From NCBI RefSeq assembly GCF_000797445.1, contig NZ_JSWF01000014.1, positions 62,001-126,000 on the forward strand: a DNA stretch of 64,000 nt. Reading direction: 5' to 3'. Of this stretch, positions 17,313-26,209 are shown piece by piece (within the stretch, counting starts at the first letter, position 1; every line of letters begins with the position of its first letter). The DNA is from Lacinutrix jangbogonensis. Lineage in GTDB: Bacteria > Bacteroidota > Bacteroidia > Flavobacteriales > Flavobacteriaceae. Both the position numbers and the translations under genes were made by a program. The notes under the pieces are model-generated. The model worked only from the letters and a program-made list of their open reading frames with translations, made no database searches and was not told where the DNA came from.

Positions 17313-19661
17313 TTAGTTTTTATTGAAGAAGTGATCATATATAGTTTTCAATTCATCAACTTCCTTTTTGTTTATTCCTTTATTTTTAGATCCTTCGTGT
17401 GCCAATTGGTTTCTGTATGAATTAAAATATGAAATCCATTTTAGAACATCTGCTTTATTTTTTCCAATACCAATGTTAATGGCAAATGTTTTTTCAAAAG
17501 TGACAAAATTCTCTGTTATTGGATCAGGTTTTTTTGACCAATAATCTGAAATCATTTTTTTGTAATCATTTATATTGAACATTTCAGTCCATTCGACTCT
17601 TTTGTTTATTCCGTCTTTGTAATTTTTTTTATTTTCTGCATTTGCCCTTAATTGACAAGCGGATTGAATTGTTTCAATTTCTAATTCCCAATTATCTTGA
17701 AATAATATTTGAAGATTTTCAAGAATTTTACTTTTCATAAGTCTTTCAACTTCTTTGATATATTTTCTTCCATTACTTTGGTAAACTTCATTTTGACGCT
17801 CTTTCCAGTCAATTAATTCTATCGGATTATAATTTGGGTGAGCCGAATTTACAAATGTTTGAAAGTACCTTAACCATTTCGTGTCTGCACCTGCACCTAA
17901 GAGAGTAAGTTGTTTGTCTTCTTCTTCATTAGATAATTTACTTAAACTATCTAATAAACTTTTTAAATAAGGTTTAATTTTTTCAAAACGATCAGCAGAT
18001 TTGGTGGTTTTATCTAAATTACCTTTTTCAGTTTCAAATTTGTTTAAATCACCAATTAAAGAGATATATGCAAATGTTCCTCTGTTTGATATTATAAAGT
18101 ACTTCTCTCTATTGTATATTTTAGGATATGATTGTTCTACATAATCATAGCAATGAATTATGAAATCAACAATTTTCTTTTTTGCTCGATTCATTTCTTG
18201 ATTGTGATCTTGATTATTAGTGTTGTATAGGCTACCAATTAAAGAATTGTCATTGTATGTGTTTCCTCTTGCACTTGGTAAAAGACCTGAATTGGCAATT
18301 GCAGTTGTGAAAGGTTTAAAAGTTAGGATTGCTTTATCTTCTCCAACTGATATTTTGTTGAATAATGGACTTGATTCTGAATTGCCTAATTTTTTGATGA
18401 TAGAAGACCTTAATGCTTTCAAACGTGAATCTGCTCTATCAGAATCCCAATATAAATCCTCTTCTAAATCCAATCTCAAACTTGGACTAACTGCCTTTTG
18501 ATTTTGGTTTATATCCATAAATATTTCAAGTTGTTCAATACTATCAAGACCATTAAATGCAACTACAGGAATTGTGTTGTTCTCTACATATTTAGAATTT
18601 GCATAACCATAAACTCTATGTTGACCATCTATTATGTACGCAATTCCATAAGCATTTGGAATTTTCAACATACCTGTTCTTGAATTTGAACTATTACTTT
18701 TTGAATGAGGTTCAAATTTTATTTTATTCTTTTTTGTATTAAAGTTTATAATTATTGAGTTAGGAAAATAGCCTCCTTCATCAATAAATTTTGTAATCCC
18801 CTTTAAACGACTTGGCACTAATAAACGTTGATAAGTTGGGAATTCAGATTCATTTGCTCTTGTTCTATGTAAGATAAAGCCCATTTTTAATAATAATGAT
18901 GGCTCAATTGAAAACATAAAATAATCTTTCTGTCCCATTTTTCCATTAACTGCTGGAATTTCAATCTTGTTTAAATTTATAATTTCATTTTTAAAAACTA
19001 AACCTAAAAATTGATAAAACGATGCGTTTTTGTAGTTCTTTATAAGATTATTAACGTAATCGTAAGTATTGTTATTATAATAAAAAGAGTTAGTGTTTTC
19101 AAGCCTTTTTAGATCTTCACTATCTGCATTTATTCTTAAATTTCTTGTTGCAAAAATGAATTTTATTTTTTTATCTGTTCCGAAAATTTGTTTTAAAGAC
19201 TTTACAAAACCTTCCATTCTATGTTCTAAAAGATCAAATTCATCTTTAAATGATGGCGCTTTTTTTAATTTTTCACTTGATTTACATTCTACCAATAATA
19301 TGGTTTCATCATTAACAGCAATAATATCAATTTGTTTTTTATCTTCTTCATTTTTTGAAAATGGTAAAACAAAATTTTCATCAAAGTTTAAAGTCCGATA
19401 ACCCAAATTGTAGAATTGACACCAAATATCATCTTCAAATTTTTTAGAATGGATTTTTGATTTTCTTATTTTGGTTTTTGTTTTTAAAGGTTTTCCTTCT
19501 GTTTCCCAACCTTCTTTTAAGTAATCTTCAACCAATGAATGATCTACACTTAAGTGTTGATACTCGCTTTTTTTTGCTTTGTGTAATTTTCCTAATTTAG
19601 ATGCATCACTTACAAGTTTCTCTTTTATTTCCTCAACTTGGAACTGTTTTAAAAATGCCAT
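17313..19661 (-). CDS. PD-(D/E)XK nuclease-like / DGQHR / HEPN-like fusion protein
   Basis: 782 residues. Around 75-165 is a restriction-endonuclease-like core: D112 in KKQIDIIAV, then E125-C-K127 in LLVECKSSE. Around 260-420 is a DGQHR domain (GIAYIIDGQHRVYGYA, D345-R349; then VVAFNGLDSIEQLEIFMDINQNQKAV), the ParB/Srx-related domain found in DndB and other DNA-modification proteins. The C-terminus has YRNQLAHEG (R750...H755), an Rx4H motif as in HEPN domains. It starts 3 bp from the stop of the upstream Dam-type methylase and must be co-transcribed. I infer a DNA-modification or restriction role; motifs are seen, function is not proven. Confidence 0.72.
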   Translation of the reverse strand: MAFLKQFQVEEIKEKLVSDASKLGKLHKAKKSEYQHLSVDHSLVEDYLKEGWETEGKPLKTKTKIRKSKIHSKKFEDDIWCQFYNLGYRTLNFDENFVLPFSKNEEDKKQIDIIAVNDETILLVECKSSEKLKKAPSFKDEFDLLEHRMEGFVKSLKQIFGTDKKIKFIFATRNLRINADSEDLKRLENTNSFYYNNNTYDYVNNLIKNYKNASFYQFLGLVFKNEIINLNKIEIPAVNGKMGQKDYFMFSIEPSLLLKMGFILHRTRANESEFPTYQRLLVPSRLKGITKFIDEGGYFPNSIIINFNTKKNKIKFEPHSKSNSSNSRTGMLKIPNAYGIAYIIDGQHRVYGYANSKYVENNTIPVVAFNGLDSIEQLEIFMDINQNQKAVSPSLRLDLEEDLYWDSDRADSRLKALRSSIIKKLGNSESSPLFNKISVGEDKAILTFKPFTTAIANSGLLPSARGNTYNDNSLIGSLYNTNNQDHNQEMNRAKKKIVDFIIHCYDYVEQSYPKIYNREKYFIISNRGTFAYISLIGDLNKFETEKGNLDKTTKSADRFEKIKPYLKSLLDSLSKLSNEEEDKQLTLLGAGADTKWLRYFQTFVNSAHPNYNPIELIDWKERQNEVYQSNGRKYIKEVERLMKSKILENLQILFQDNWELEIETIQSACQLRANAENKKNYKDGINKRVEWTEMFNINDYKKMISDYWSKKPDPITENFVTFEKTFAINIGIGKNKADVLKWISYFNSYRNQLAHEGSKNKGINKKEVDELKTIYDHFFNKN

Positions 19662-19664
19662 AAA

Positions 19665-20525
19665 TTAAATAATGTTTGTAAATAAATATTCTGAATACTT
19701 TCCTCTTTTAGCACCTTTCCCTCCAATAACATTTGCTCTTGATATTTCTAATAATGTATCAGTGTCGTCAAATATTTCTTTGACTTTTTTGTGTGCTGCA
19801 TTAGTTAAGATGTAAAATGCTTCCTTCCTTTTTATTTCTTGAATCATTTCTGCGAGTTTGTACTGATCTTCAAGTGAAAAAATCTTTTGATTATATTGTA
19901 CAAAGCCATTTAAATTATGAGTAATCGTATAAGGTGGATCTAAAAAAACTAAATCTCCTTTTTTAACATTGTCAATCGTTTTTGAAAAATCAGAATGAGA
20001 GATTTGTGTGTTTTGTAATGCAGAACTTACAGAAATAATATTTTCATAATCAAAGTTGTAGTGCTCTCTGTTACCATATGGAACATTATACTTTCCACTT
20101 AAATTAACTCTAAATATTCCGTTGAATGACATTTGATTGAGGTAAATAAATTGAGCAGATCTTTTAAATTGATTTGAATAATTGATTTTTCTTATTTTAT
20201 AATAATTCTCTTTATCTTTTTTGAATTTTTTAAGATATTTAATTACTTCATTTGGGTTTTCTTTTATTGAAATATAGGTTTCAATTAACCATTCGTTAGA
20301 GTCCGAAATAAATGAAGTTTTCGGTGAAAATTTAAAAAAGACAGATCCTCCACCAATAAAAGGCTCGTGATAAGTATTGTACTTATTTATATCTATCATA
20401 GTTTCAAGATGTTTTAGTAGCCATCTTTTTCCTCCAGCCCAACGAATTAAAGGTTTTGCTTGTTTTTCTATGATTGTTATTTCTTCTTTCAATTTTTTAA
20501 TTGTCTTTAACTTTGATAGTGTCAA
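19665..20525 (-). CDS. Dam-type (D12 class) DNA adenine N6-methyltransferase
   Basis: 286 residues. The SAM-binding motif is IRWAGGKRWLLKHL plus YHEPFIGGGSVFFKF; the catalytic motif is DPPY (about D196) in LVFLDPPYTITHN; MSFNGIFRVNLSGKYNVPYG is the class-specific block between them. This order is the alpha-class D12 (Dam/DpnM) family, which methylates adenine N6, classically at GATC, though the target here is unknown. No ATG precedes the core; the frame starts at TTG 20525. It is the first gene of the cassette and 3 bp from the DGQHR gene. Unlike a housekeeping Dam it travels with a nuclease-like partner. Confidence 0.88.
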   Translation of the reverse strand: MTLSKLKTIKKLKEEITIIEKQAKPLIRWAGGKRWLLKHLETMIDINKYNTYHEPFIGGGSVFFKFSPKTSFISDSNEWLIETYISIKENPNEVIKYLKKFKKDKENYYKIRKINYSNQFKRSAQFIYLNQMSFNGIFRVNLSGKYNVPYGNREHYNFDYENIISVSSALQNTQISHSDFSKTIDNVKKGDLVFLDPPYTITHNLNGFVQYNQKIFSLEDQYKLAEMIQEIKRKEAFYILTNAAHKKVKEIFDDTDTLLEISRANVIGGKGAKRGKYSEYLFTNII

Positions 20526-20591
20526 ATTTAAAATAAAATTCCTACTCGGTTATTATGTTAATTTTTTAATTTCCAGTTTCGGTTTTCAAAT

Positions 20592-20705
20592 TAAGCCCAA
20601 TGCATTGATAAAAAAGCGTTTCAATGTTTTTTATCAGATGTTAAACGAAGTTAGTGCTTTTTTAGCAAAATAGATATCCGTATAACTACCTGTTTTTAGT
20701 AATAA
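20592..20705 (-). repeat. Dispersed element with attC-like hairpin, intact copy
   Basis: On the minus strand: ACAGGTAGTTATACG, TAACTTC, core GTTTAAC, then stem TGATAAAAAA / TTTTTTATCA (perfect 10 bp) around loop CATTGAAACGC, then ATTGGGCTTA. The last block is inverted-complementary to TAAGCCCAA at 17307-17315, at the far end of the cassette. The outer GTTTAAC pairs with GTTAAAC at the other end of the unit. This is the geometry of an attC split by a cassette insertion. Confidence 0.65.
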
Positions 20706-20770
20706 AACAAAGGTAGTTTATGTACTAATCTAAACATTACGGTTACCCGTAAACGCAAATTATAAGCATA

Positions 20771-20796
20771 AAAAAACCACCTATAAAGGTGGTTTT
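20771..20796 (-). terminator. Rho-independent terminator (CCACC/GGTGG type)
   Basis: Stem AAAACCACCT / AGGTGGTTTT, downstream of the minus-strand pyruvate carboxylase gene. Followed by the motif TATTTCCGTGAAAGCGAAA that also follows the terminator at 32129. Confidence 0.8.
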
Positions 20797-20832
20797 AGTA
20801 TTTCCGTGAAAGCGAAATTAAATATTCTAAAA

Positions 20833-23800
20833 TTAGGCAACAGTAACCACCAGATCATCTTGTTTTACCATACTGCCTTCTTTTAAACTCACCATTTTTA
20901 CAGTTCCAGATTTAAAAGCCGTTACAGTGGTTTCCATTTTCATGGCTTCGATAACAAATAAAGGATCGTTTTCTTTAACGTCTTGTCCTTTTTTTACCAA
21001 TACTTTGTATAAAGAACCTTGTAATGGTGCTCCAATCTGGTTAGCATCTGCAGGATCTATTTTTGTATTTTGCTCGATTTTAATATTTAAAGAAGTGTCT
21101 AAAATGTCTACAAAACGGTTTTCGCCATTCACTTTAAAAAAGACCGTTCTCATGCCTTCATCATTAGGAATCCCAACAGAAAGTAATTTGATAATTACCG
21201 TTTTTCCAGGCTCTAGTTCTATTAAGGTTTCCTCACGCAATTTCATACCATAGAAGAAATTTTTAGTAGGCACTAAGGCTAAATTACCATAGGTTTTATA
21301 ATTTTCGTGCGCTTGCTCGAACACCTTTGGATATAAGGTGTACGACAAGAAATCTTCCATTTCTATGTCGCGTGTAAAGCCTTTTTGGAATTTCTTTTTA
21401 AAGGCTTTGTATTCCACATCAAAAGCGATAGGTTCTAAATGTGCATTGGGTCTATTAGTATATGGTTTTCTGTTTTTAAGAATAATTTTTTGAAGTTTTT
21501 TAGGGAATCCGCCAGACGGTTGCCCTAAATCTCCAACAAAGAAACTAATTACAGAATCTGGAAACGAAATCTCCTCACCACGTTCCATAACATCTTTGGT
21601 GCTGAGGTTATTGGTAACCATAAAAATAGCCATATCACCAACCACTTTAGAGCTTGGTGTTACTTTTACTAAGTTCCCAAAGAGTTTATTTACGCTGGCA
21701 TACATTTTTTTCACCTCGTCAAAGCGATCGCCTAAACCTAAAGCTGTGGCTTGCGGCCGCAAATTAGAATACTGTCCACCAGGAATTTCGTGTTCGAAAA
21801 CTTCGGCAGTTCCAGCTTTTAAACCAGACTCAAACGGATAATACAGTTCGCGTGTATCTTCCCAGAAATTAGAAAACTCATTTAGTTTTGGCATATCGAA
21901 AGCATGTGCTCTGGGTTGGCCTTTCATCATCTCTACAGTCGCATTAAAATTTGGCTGAGACGTTAAACCAGATAAACCACTTAATGCCACATCAACAACA
22001 TCTACGCCAGCTTCAATAGCTTTTAAATAGGTTGCTGTTTGCAGTGATGAGGTATCATGCGTGTGTAAATGAATGGGTAGGTTTACGGTGTCTTTTAATG
22101 CTGCAACTAACTCTGTTGCTGCATACGGTTTTAATAAACCTGCCATATCTTTTATCGCAATCATGTGGGCACCTGCATTTTCTAAATCTTTAGCCAATTG
22201 CGTGTAGTATTTTAGCGTGTATTTTGTTTCGTTGACATCTAAAATATCTCCTGTGTAACTTAATGCCGCTTCTGCAATACCGCCAGTTCTATTACGGACA
22301 TAATTAATGCTGGGTTCCATGGCTTTTACCCAGTTTAGGGAATCGAAAATTCTAAAAATATCGACGCCGTTTTCCCAAGATTTCTCAACAAATTTCTCGA
22401 TTAAATTATCGGGATAGGCTTTATAACCAACCGCATTAGAACCACGTAGCAACATTTGGAATAAAATGTTTGGTACTGCTTTTCGTAATTCTCTTAAACG
22501 CGTCCACGGACTTTCGTGCAGGAAACGCAAGCACACATCGAAAGTTGCGCCTCCCCAAATTTCCATACTAAACGTATTGGGATGGTTTTTAGCAAAACTT
22601 TCTGCAACCTTAAGCATATCGAAGGTTCGCATTCTGGTTGCTAATAAAGATTGATGCGCATCGCGCATAGTAGTATCTGTAAAATGAATTTTTTTCTCGT
22701 CTTTTAACCACGCACAGAATTTTTCTGGACCTAGTTCTGTAAGCAAATCTTTTGTGCCTTTTGGATGTGGTTCTGCTGCATTAAACTTTGGTACTTTAGG
22801 TGTTCTAAAGACTTTGTTTTCTTCAATGTTTTTAACATCGGAATTACCATTGACAATCACTTCGGCTAAAAACTGAACCACTTTAGAGGTTCTGTCTTGA
22901 GGGAGTTTGATATTGAATAACGCAGGTGTATTTTGAATAAAATTAACCGTCACCTTTCCTTCTTTAAAAGTGGGATGCTGAATGACATTTTGTAAAAAAT
23001 GAATGTTTGTTTTTACACCTCGAATTCTAAACTCTTTTAAGGCGCGCACCATTTTTCGGGTGGCGCCATCTAAAGTTCTACCATGAGACGATACTTTTAC
23101 GAGCATAGAATCGAAAAACGGACTCACCTGATAGCCTTGGTAAATGCTTCCTGCATCTAAACGAATACCCATTCCAGAGGCACTTCTATAGGTGGTTACA
23201 TTGCCATAATCTGGCGTGAAATTGTTTGAAGGATCTTCGGTTGTTAATCTACATTGTAAGGCAAAACCATAAGTTGCTATGGAGTCTTGGGCGTATATTT
23301 TTATTTGCTCGCTGTCTAATCTATAATTTCCAGCAACAAAAATTTGTGTTTTTACAATGTCGATTCCTGTTACCATTTCGGTAACGGTATGTTCGACTTG
23401 AATTCTTGGGTTTACTTCTATAAAAAAGATATTATCGTCGCCATCTACTAAAAATTCAACGGTACCAATATTATTATAGCCTACTTCTTTTGCAATGGCA
23501 ATGGCATATTTGTATAAGCTTTGTTTTACGTTGTCCCTTACATTATGCGAAGGTGCAATTTCTACCACTTTTTGATGACGACGCTGCACAGAGCAATCGC
23601 GCTCGTGTAAATGACGAATATTACCATGATTATCTGCTACAATTTGTACTTCAATATGTTTTGGGTTTTCTACATATTTTTCTAAAAACATGGTGTCGTC
23701 TCCAAAAGCATTCAAGGCTTCGTTTCTTGCAGAATCAAAATTGACTTCTAAATCTTCATCTTTTCTAATAATACGCATACCACGTCCACCACCACCAGAC

Positions 23801-24285
23801 GCTGCTTTTAGCATTAAAGGATAACCAATGGTTGCTGCTTGAGACAAGGCCACTTTTAGTGAGGTTAGTTTTTTCTTATTGCTTTCTATAATAGGAACGT
23901 TACATTTTACGGCTACTTTTTTGGCTGTAATTTTATCGCCTAAAGCATCCATAACTTCAGGTTTTGGCCCTATAAAAATAATACCGTTTGCGGCACATTG
24001 TCTTGCAAATTCTGAGTTTTCAGATAAAAAACCATAACCAGGATGAATAGCATCTACATGTTTAGATTTTGCCAAATTTATAATTTCAGCAATGTCTAAA
24101 TACGGTTTTAAAGGTTGGTTGTCTTCTCCAATTTGGTAAGACTCGTCGGCTTTATTTCTGTGTTGAGAGTAACGGTCTTCGTAAGTGTAAATAGCAACAG
24201 TCGTTAAATTTAACTCTGTACAAGCGCGTAAAACACGAATAGCAATTTCTCCTCTATTGGCAACAAGAACCTTTTTAATTTTCAT
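20833..24285 (-). CDS. pyc: Pyruvate carboxylase
   Basis: 1150 residues, the normal length for the single-chain enzyme that makes oxaloacetate from pyruvate, bicarbonate and ATP. Biotin carboxylase domain at about 1-455 (KVLVANRGEIAIRVLRAC; ASGGGGRGMRII; FIEVNPRIQVEHTVTE). Carboxyltransferase domain at about 535-1000 (FTDTTMRDAHQSLLATR; EIWGGATFDVCLRFL; LHTHDTS). Biotinyl domain at the C-terminus with VIEAMKMETT, biotin on about K1116. Single gene with its own terminator. An inverted repeat about 110 bp upstream (24393-24414) is a candidate operator. Feeds the TCA cycle. Confidence 0.97.
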   Translation of the reverse strand: MKIKKVLVANRGEIAIRVLRACTELNLTTVAIYTYEDRYSQHRNKADESYQIGEDNQPLKPYLDIAEIINLAKSKHVDAIHPGYGFLSENSEFARQCAANGIIFIGPKPEVMDALGDKITAKKVAVKCNVPIIESNKKKLTSLKVALSQAATIGYPLMLKAASGGGGRGMRIIRKDEDLEVNFDSARNEALNAFGDDTMFLEKYVENPKHIEVQIVADNHGNIRHLHERDCSVQRRHQKVVEIAPSHNVRDNVKQSLYKYAIAIAKEVGYNNIGTVEFLVDGDDNIFFIEVNPRIQVEHTVTEMVTGIDIVKTQIFVAGNYRLDSEQIKIYAQDSIATYGFALQCRLTTEDPSNNFTPDYGNVTTYRSASGMGIRLDAGSIYQGYQVSPFFDSMLVKVSSHGRTLDGATRKMVRALKEFRIRGVKTNIHFLQNVIQHPTFKEGKVTVNFIQNTPALFNIKLPQDRTSKVVQFLAEVIVNGNSDVKNIEENKVFRTPKVPKFNAAEPHPKGTKDLLTELGPEKFCAWLKDEKKIHFTDTTMRDAHQSLLATRMRTFDMLKVAESFAKNHPNTFSMEIWGGATFDVCLRFLHESPWTRLRELRKAVPNILFQMLLRGSNAVGYKAYPDNLIEKFVEKSWENGVDIFRIFDSLNWVKAMEPSINYVRNRTGGIAEAALSYTGDILDVNETKYTLKYYTQLAKDLENAGAHMIAIKDMAGLLKPYAATELVAALKDTVNLPIHLHTHDTSSLQTATYLKAIEAGVDVVDVALSGLSGLTSQPNFNATVEMMKGQPRAHAFDMPKLNEFSNFWEDTRELYYPFESGLKAGTAEVFEHEIPGGQYSNLRPQATALGLGDRFDEVKKMYASVNKLFGNLVKVTPSSKVVGDMAIFMVTNNLSTKDVMERGEEISFPDSVISFFVGDLGQPSGGFPKKLQKIILKNRKPYTNRPNAHLEPIAFDVEYKAFKKKFQKGFTRDIEMEDFLSYTLYPKVFEQAHENYKTYGNLALVPTKNFFYGMKLREETLIELEPGKTVIIKLLSVGIPNDEGMRTVFFKVNGENRFVDILDTSLNIKIEQNTKIDPADANQIGAPLQGSLYKVLVKKGQDVKENDPLFVIEAMKMETTVTAFKSGTVKMVSLKEGSMVKQDDLVVTVA

Positions 24286-24392
24286 TTTGTAGTCGTGTGT
24301 TTAATGGTTTGTGGATGTTGTTTTTTGTCAGAAATGAGTTTCTCACTAACATTTCTGAATGTAAAGCTATAAGGTAATTATTAATTACTGAA

Positions 24393-24414
24393 AATACTAT
24401 GCGTGCATAGTATT
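24393..24414. promoter_or_regulatory. Perfect inverted repeat upstream of pyc
   Basis: AATACTATGC-GT-GCATAGTATT, a 10-bp perfect inverted repeat about 110 bp upstream of the pyc start, followed by T6 on the plus strand. It could be an operator; its core ACTATGC(G/A)TGCATA recurs at 34331-34346 between htpG and the ketosynthase gene, which argues against it being only a terminator. Confidence 0.5.
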
Positions 24415-24440
24415 TTTTCGTTTTATTTTGTGTTAAAATG

Positions 24441-24465
24441 AAAAACCACCTGTAAAAGGTGGTTT
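24441..24465 (-). terminator. Rho-independent terminator (CCACC/GGTGG type)
   Basis: Stem AAACCACCT / AGGTGGTTT, downstream of the minus-strand Imm53-like gene. Confidence 0.75.
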
Positions 24466-24496
24466 AATAATTTTTTGACTGTGTAAAAAGATTGTG

Positions 24497-24796
24497 TTAC
24501 GAGTTTTCGAATTTCTCTATCATTTCCTTGAATAAGCCTAGTAGGAAGGTTAGTTTTCCCGAATCACCCGAAGCGTTAAATACATGGTTTTCAATTTTTA
24601 CGCCATACCAATCTTGTTTGCTATGTTCATTAAGAATCCATGGTATTTCTATATTTACTAAGGACGTATTGGAGATATCAATTTCTACATCCCAACCTGG
24701 ATTATCAATGGTAGTAATTTGTATGCCATTGCCATTTTCCCAATCTCCATCACAATTGTTTTTAAACCAATGTTGTATCCAGTCTGTAATTTCCAT
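24497..24796 (-). CDS. Imm53-family immunity-like protein
   Basis: 99 residues, cytosolic, acidic. The segment WIQHWFKNNCDGDWENGNGI followed by IDNPGWDVEIDI matches the characteristic W..C.GDWEH..GI...T.DNPGW pattern of the Imm53 family, predicted immunity proteins that neutralise contact-dependent or polymorphic toxins. No toxin gene is visible on either side, so it is an orphan immunity gene or has another role. It has its own terminator, so it is probably expressed alone. Confidence 0.78.
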   Translation of the reverse strand: MEITDWIQHWFKNNCDGDWENGNGIQITTIDNPGWDVEIDISNTSLVNIEIPWILNEHSKQDWYGVKIENHVFNASGDSGKLTFLLGLFKEMIEKFENS

Positions 24797-24910
24797 TTGT
24801 ATTAATTGTTTTGATACTATTCAATAGCGTTTTATACTTAGTTGCATAAATAAACGTCAAATATTTTGAACGAAATTAGGGTAAATAAACGACACTATCA
24901 AGTACTAAAA

Positions 24911-24938
24911 AACCACCATAAATTGGTGGTGATTTTTT
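24911..24938. terminator. Bidirectional terminator
   Basis: Stem ACCACCA / TGGTGGT with an A-run before it and a T-run after it. It ends the minus-strand serine hydrolase at 24997-26034. Confidence 0.75.
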
Positions 24939-24996
24939 TTAAATTTGGCTTATAATTTATTTATAAAGAGTGTTTAATAGCGTTTGTAAATGGTTA

Positions 24997-26034
24997 TTAA
25001 TCTTCATTTTTAGTCGCTATTTTTACAATACGACTATAAACTATTTCGGCTGTATTCCAGAGGTAGCCACCATCAAAATTAGTAGTGTTATTAAATTGAA
25101 TAATAACGGTGTCGCTATCTTTGTGGTATTTAGCAATACTTTGATAGCCCAAAACAAGACCTGTATGTTCGTACTTGTAGATAGAAGAATAGATGTTTTG
25201 CTCACCGTCTTTAAATACAGAACCATCGTTTAATGCTCTCAAGAATATGCCAACATCTTCTGCTGTAGCTAACATGCCTTGTGCTTCGGTTTTAAAATTA
25301 TCATCTGTTCCAACGTAATAGCCACCCATAACATCGTCGATATTTACTTCGCTAAGCGAAAAGAACGTATTATTAAGTTCTAGTGGTATCAAAATTTCTT
25401 CTTTAATAAACTGGTGATGACTATAACCTAACTCTTTATCCATGAGCTGAGAAATTAATAAATAATTGGTATTAGAGTATTCGTAATCCTCACCTGGTTC
25501 AAAACTGGCTGGCATGTCTATAGCTAATTCAAGTGCGCTTTTATCGAAATTTGGTCTATTATCCCAATACTTAGGATGGTCAATAAAATTAGGAATACCA
25601 CTTCTATGCTGAACCATCATTCTCAATGTGATTTTATCTGCATATTCAATTTTTCCGACCAGTTCAGGGAAGTAGTCGGCGAGTGTTTTATCTAAAGATA
25701 AACGCTTGTCGTTCACTAATTTTGCTATAGAAACAGCGTCGTAAAGCTTGGCTATACTGGCGATTTTGAATAGTGCATTTGGTTTAGCAGGTATTTTATT
25801 TTCTCGGTCGTGCCATCCTGAAGCATAAAAACCTGGCGGCTTTCCGGCTTGGTCTACATAAACAATTATGCCATCGAATCCATGACCAATAGCTTCGTCA
25901 ACTTGTTCTTGAACCGTATCTGGTAATGGTAATATCCAAGCTTTTACCAAAATCCATGGTACGAAGAATAAGGAGCTTATGCTGGCGATAATAAATACAA
26001 TTCTAAGTATTCGTTTTGTTTGTTTCTTTATCAT
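24997..26034 (-). CDS. Serine hydrolase, class C beta-lactamase family, membrane-anchored
   Basis: 345 residues. A hydrophobic N-terminal segment (about 10-30, IVFIIASISSLFFVPWILV) should be a signal anchor. SxxK is S93-I-A-K96 in FKIASIAKLYDAVS, the YxN-type motif is in DYEYSNTNYLLIS, and the third motif is HTG in YEHTGLVLGYQS. Related in fold to the gene at 11147-12211 but clearly divergent. Probably a periplasmic peptidase or esterase; substrate unknown. Single gene. Confidence 0.88.
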   Translation of the reverse strand: MIKKQTKRILRIVFIIASISSLFFVPWILVKAWILPLPDTVQEQVDEAIGHGFDGIIVYVDQAGKPPGFYASGWHDRENKIPAKPNALFKIASIAKLYDAVSIAKLVNDKRLSLDKTLADYFPELVGKIEYADKITLRMMVQHRSGIPNFIDHPKYWDNRPNFDKSALELAIDMPASFEPGEDYEYSNTNYLLISQLMDKELGYSHHQFIKEEILIPLELNNTFFSLSEVNIDDVMGGYYVGTDDNFKTEAQGMLATAEDVGIFLRALNDGSVFKDGEQNIYSSIYKYEHTGLVLGYQSIAKYHKDSDTVIIQFNNTTNFDGGYLWNTAEIVYSRIVKIATKNED

Positions 26035-26209
26035 ACTATTTTAGTGCGCTGTGCTTTTTTAATGACTTCTCATTTATCTTGTTCAAAATTCCGGCTTTTC
26101 TATAGACCTGAGAACTTTTATATTCTGAAATGTTGAATTTTGATGATAAGCTGTAGAATAACGTGACCTATTTTTTTAATCCGACCCGCTTTGTTCGCTT
26201 GGTAAAGGA

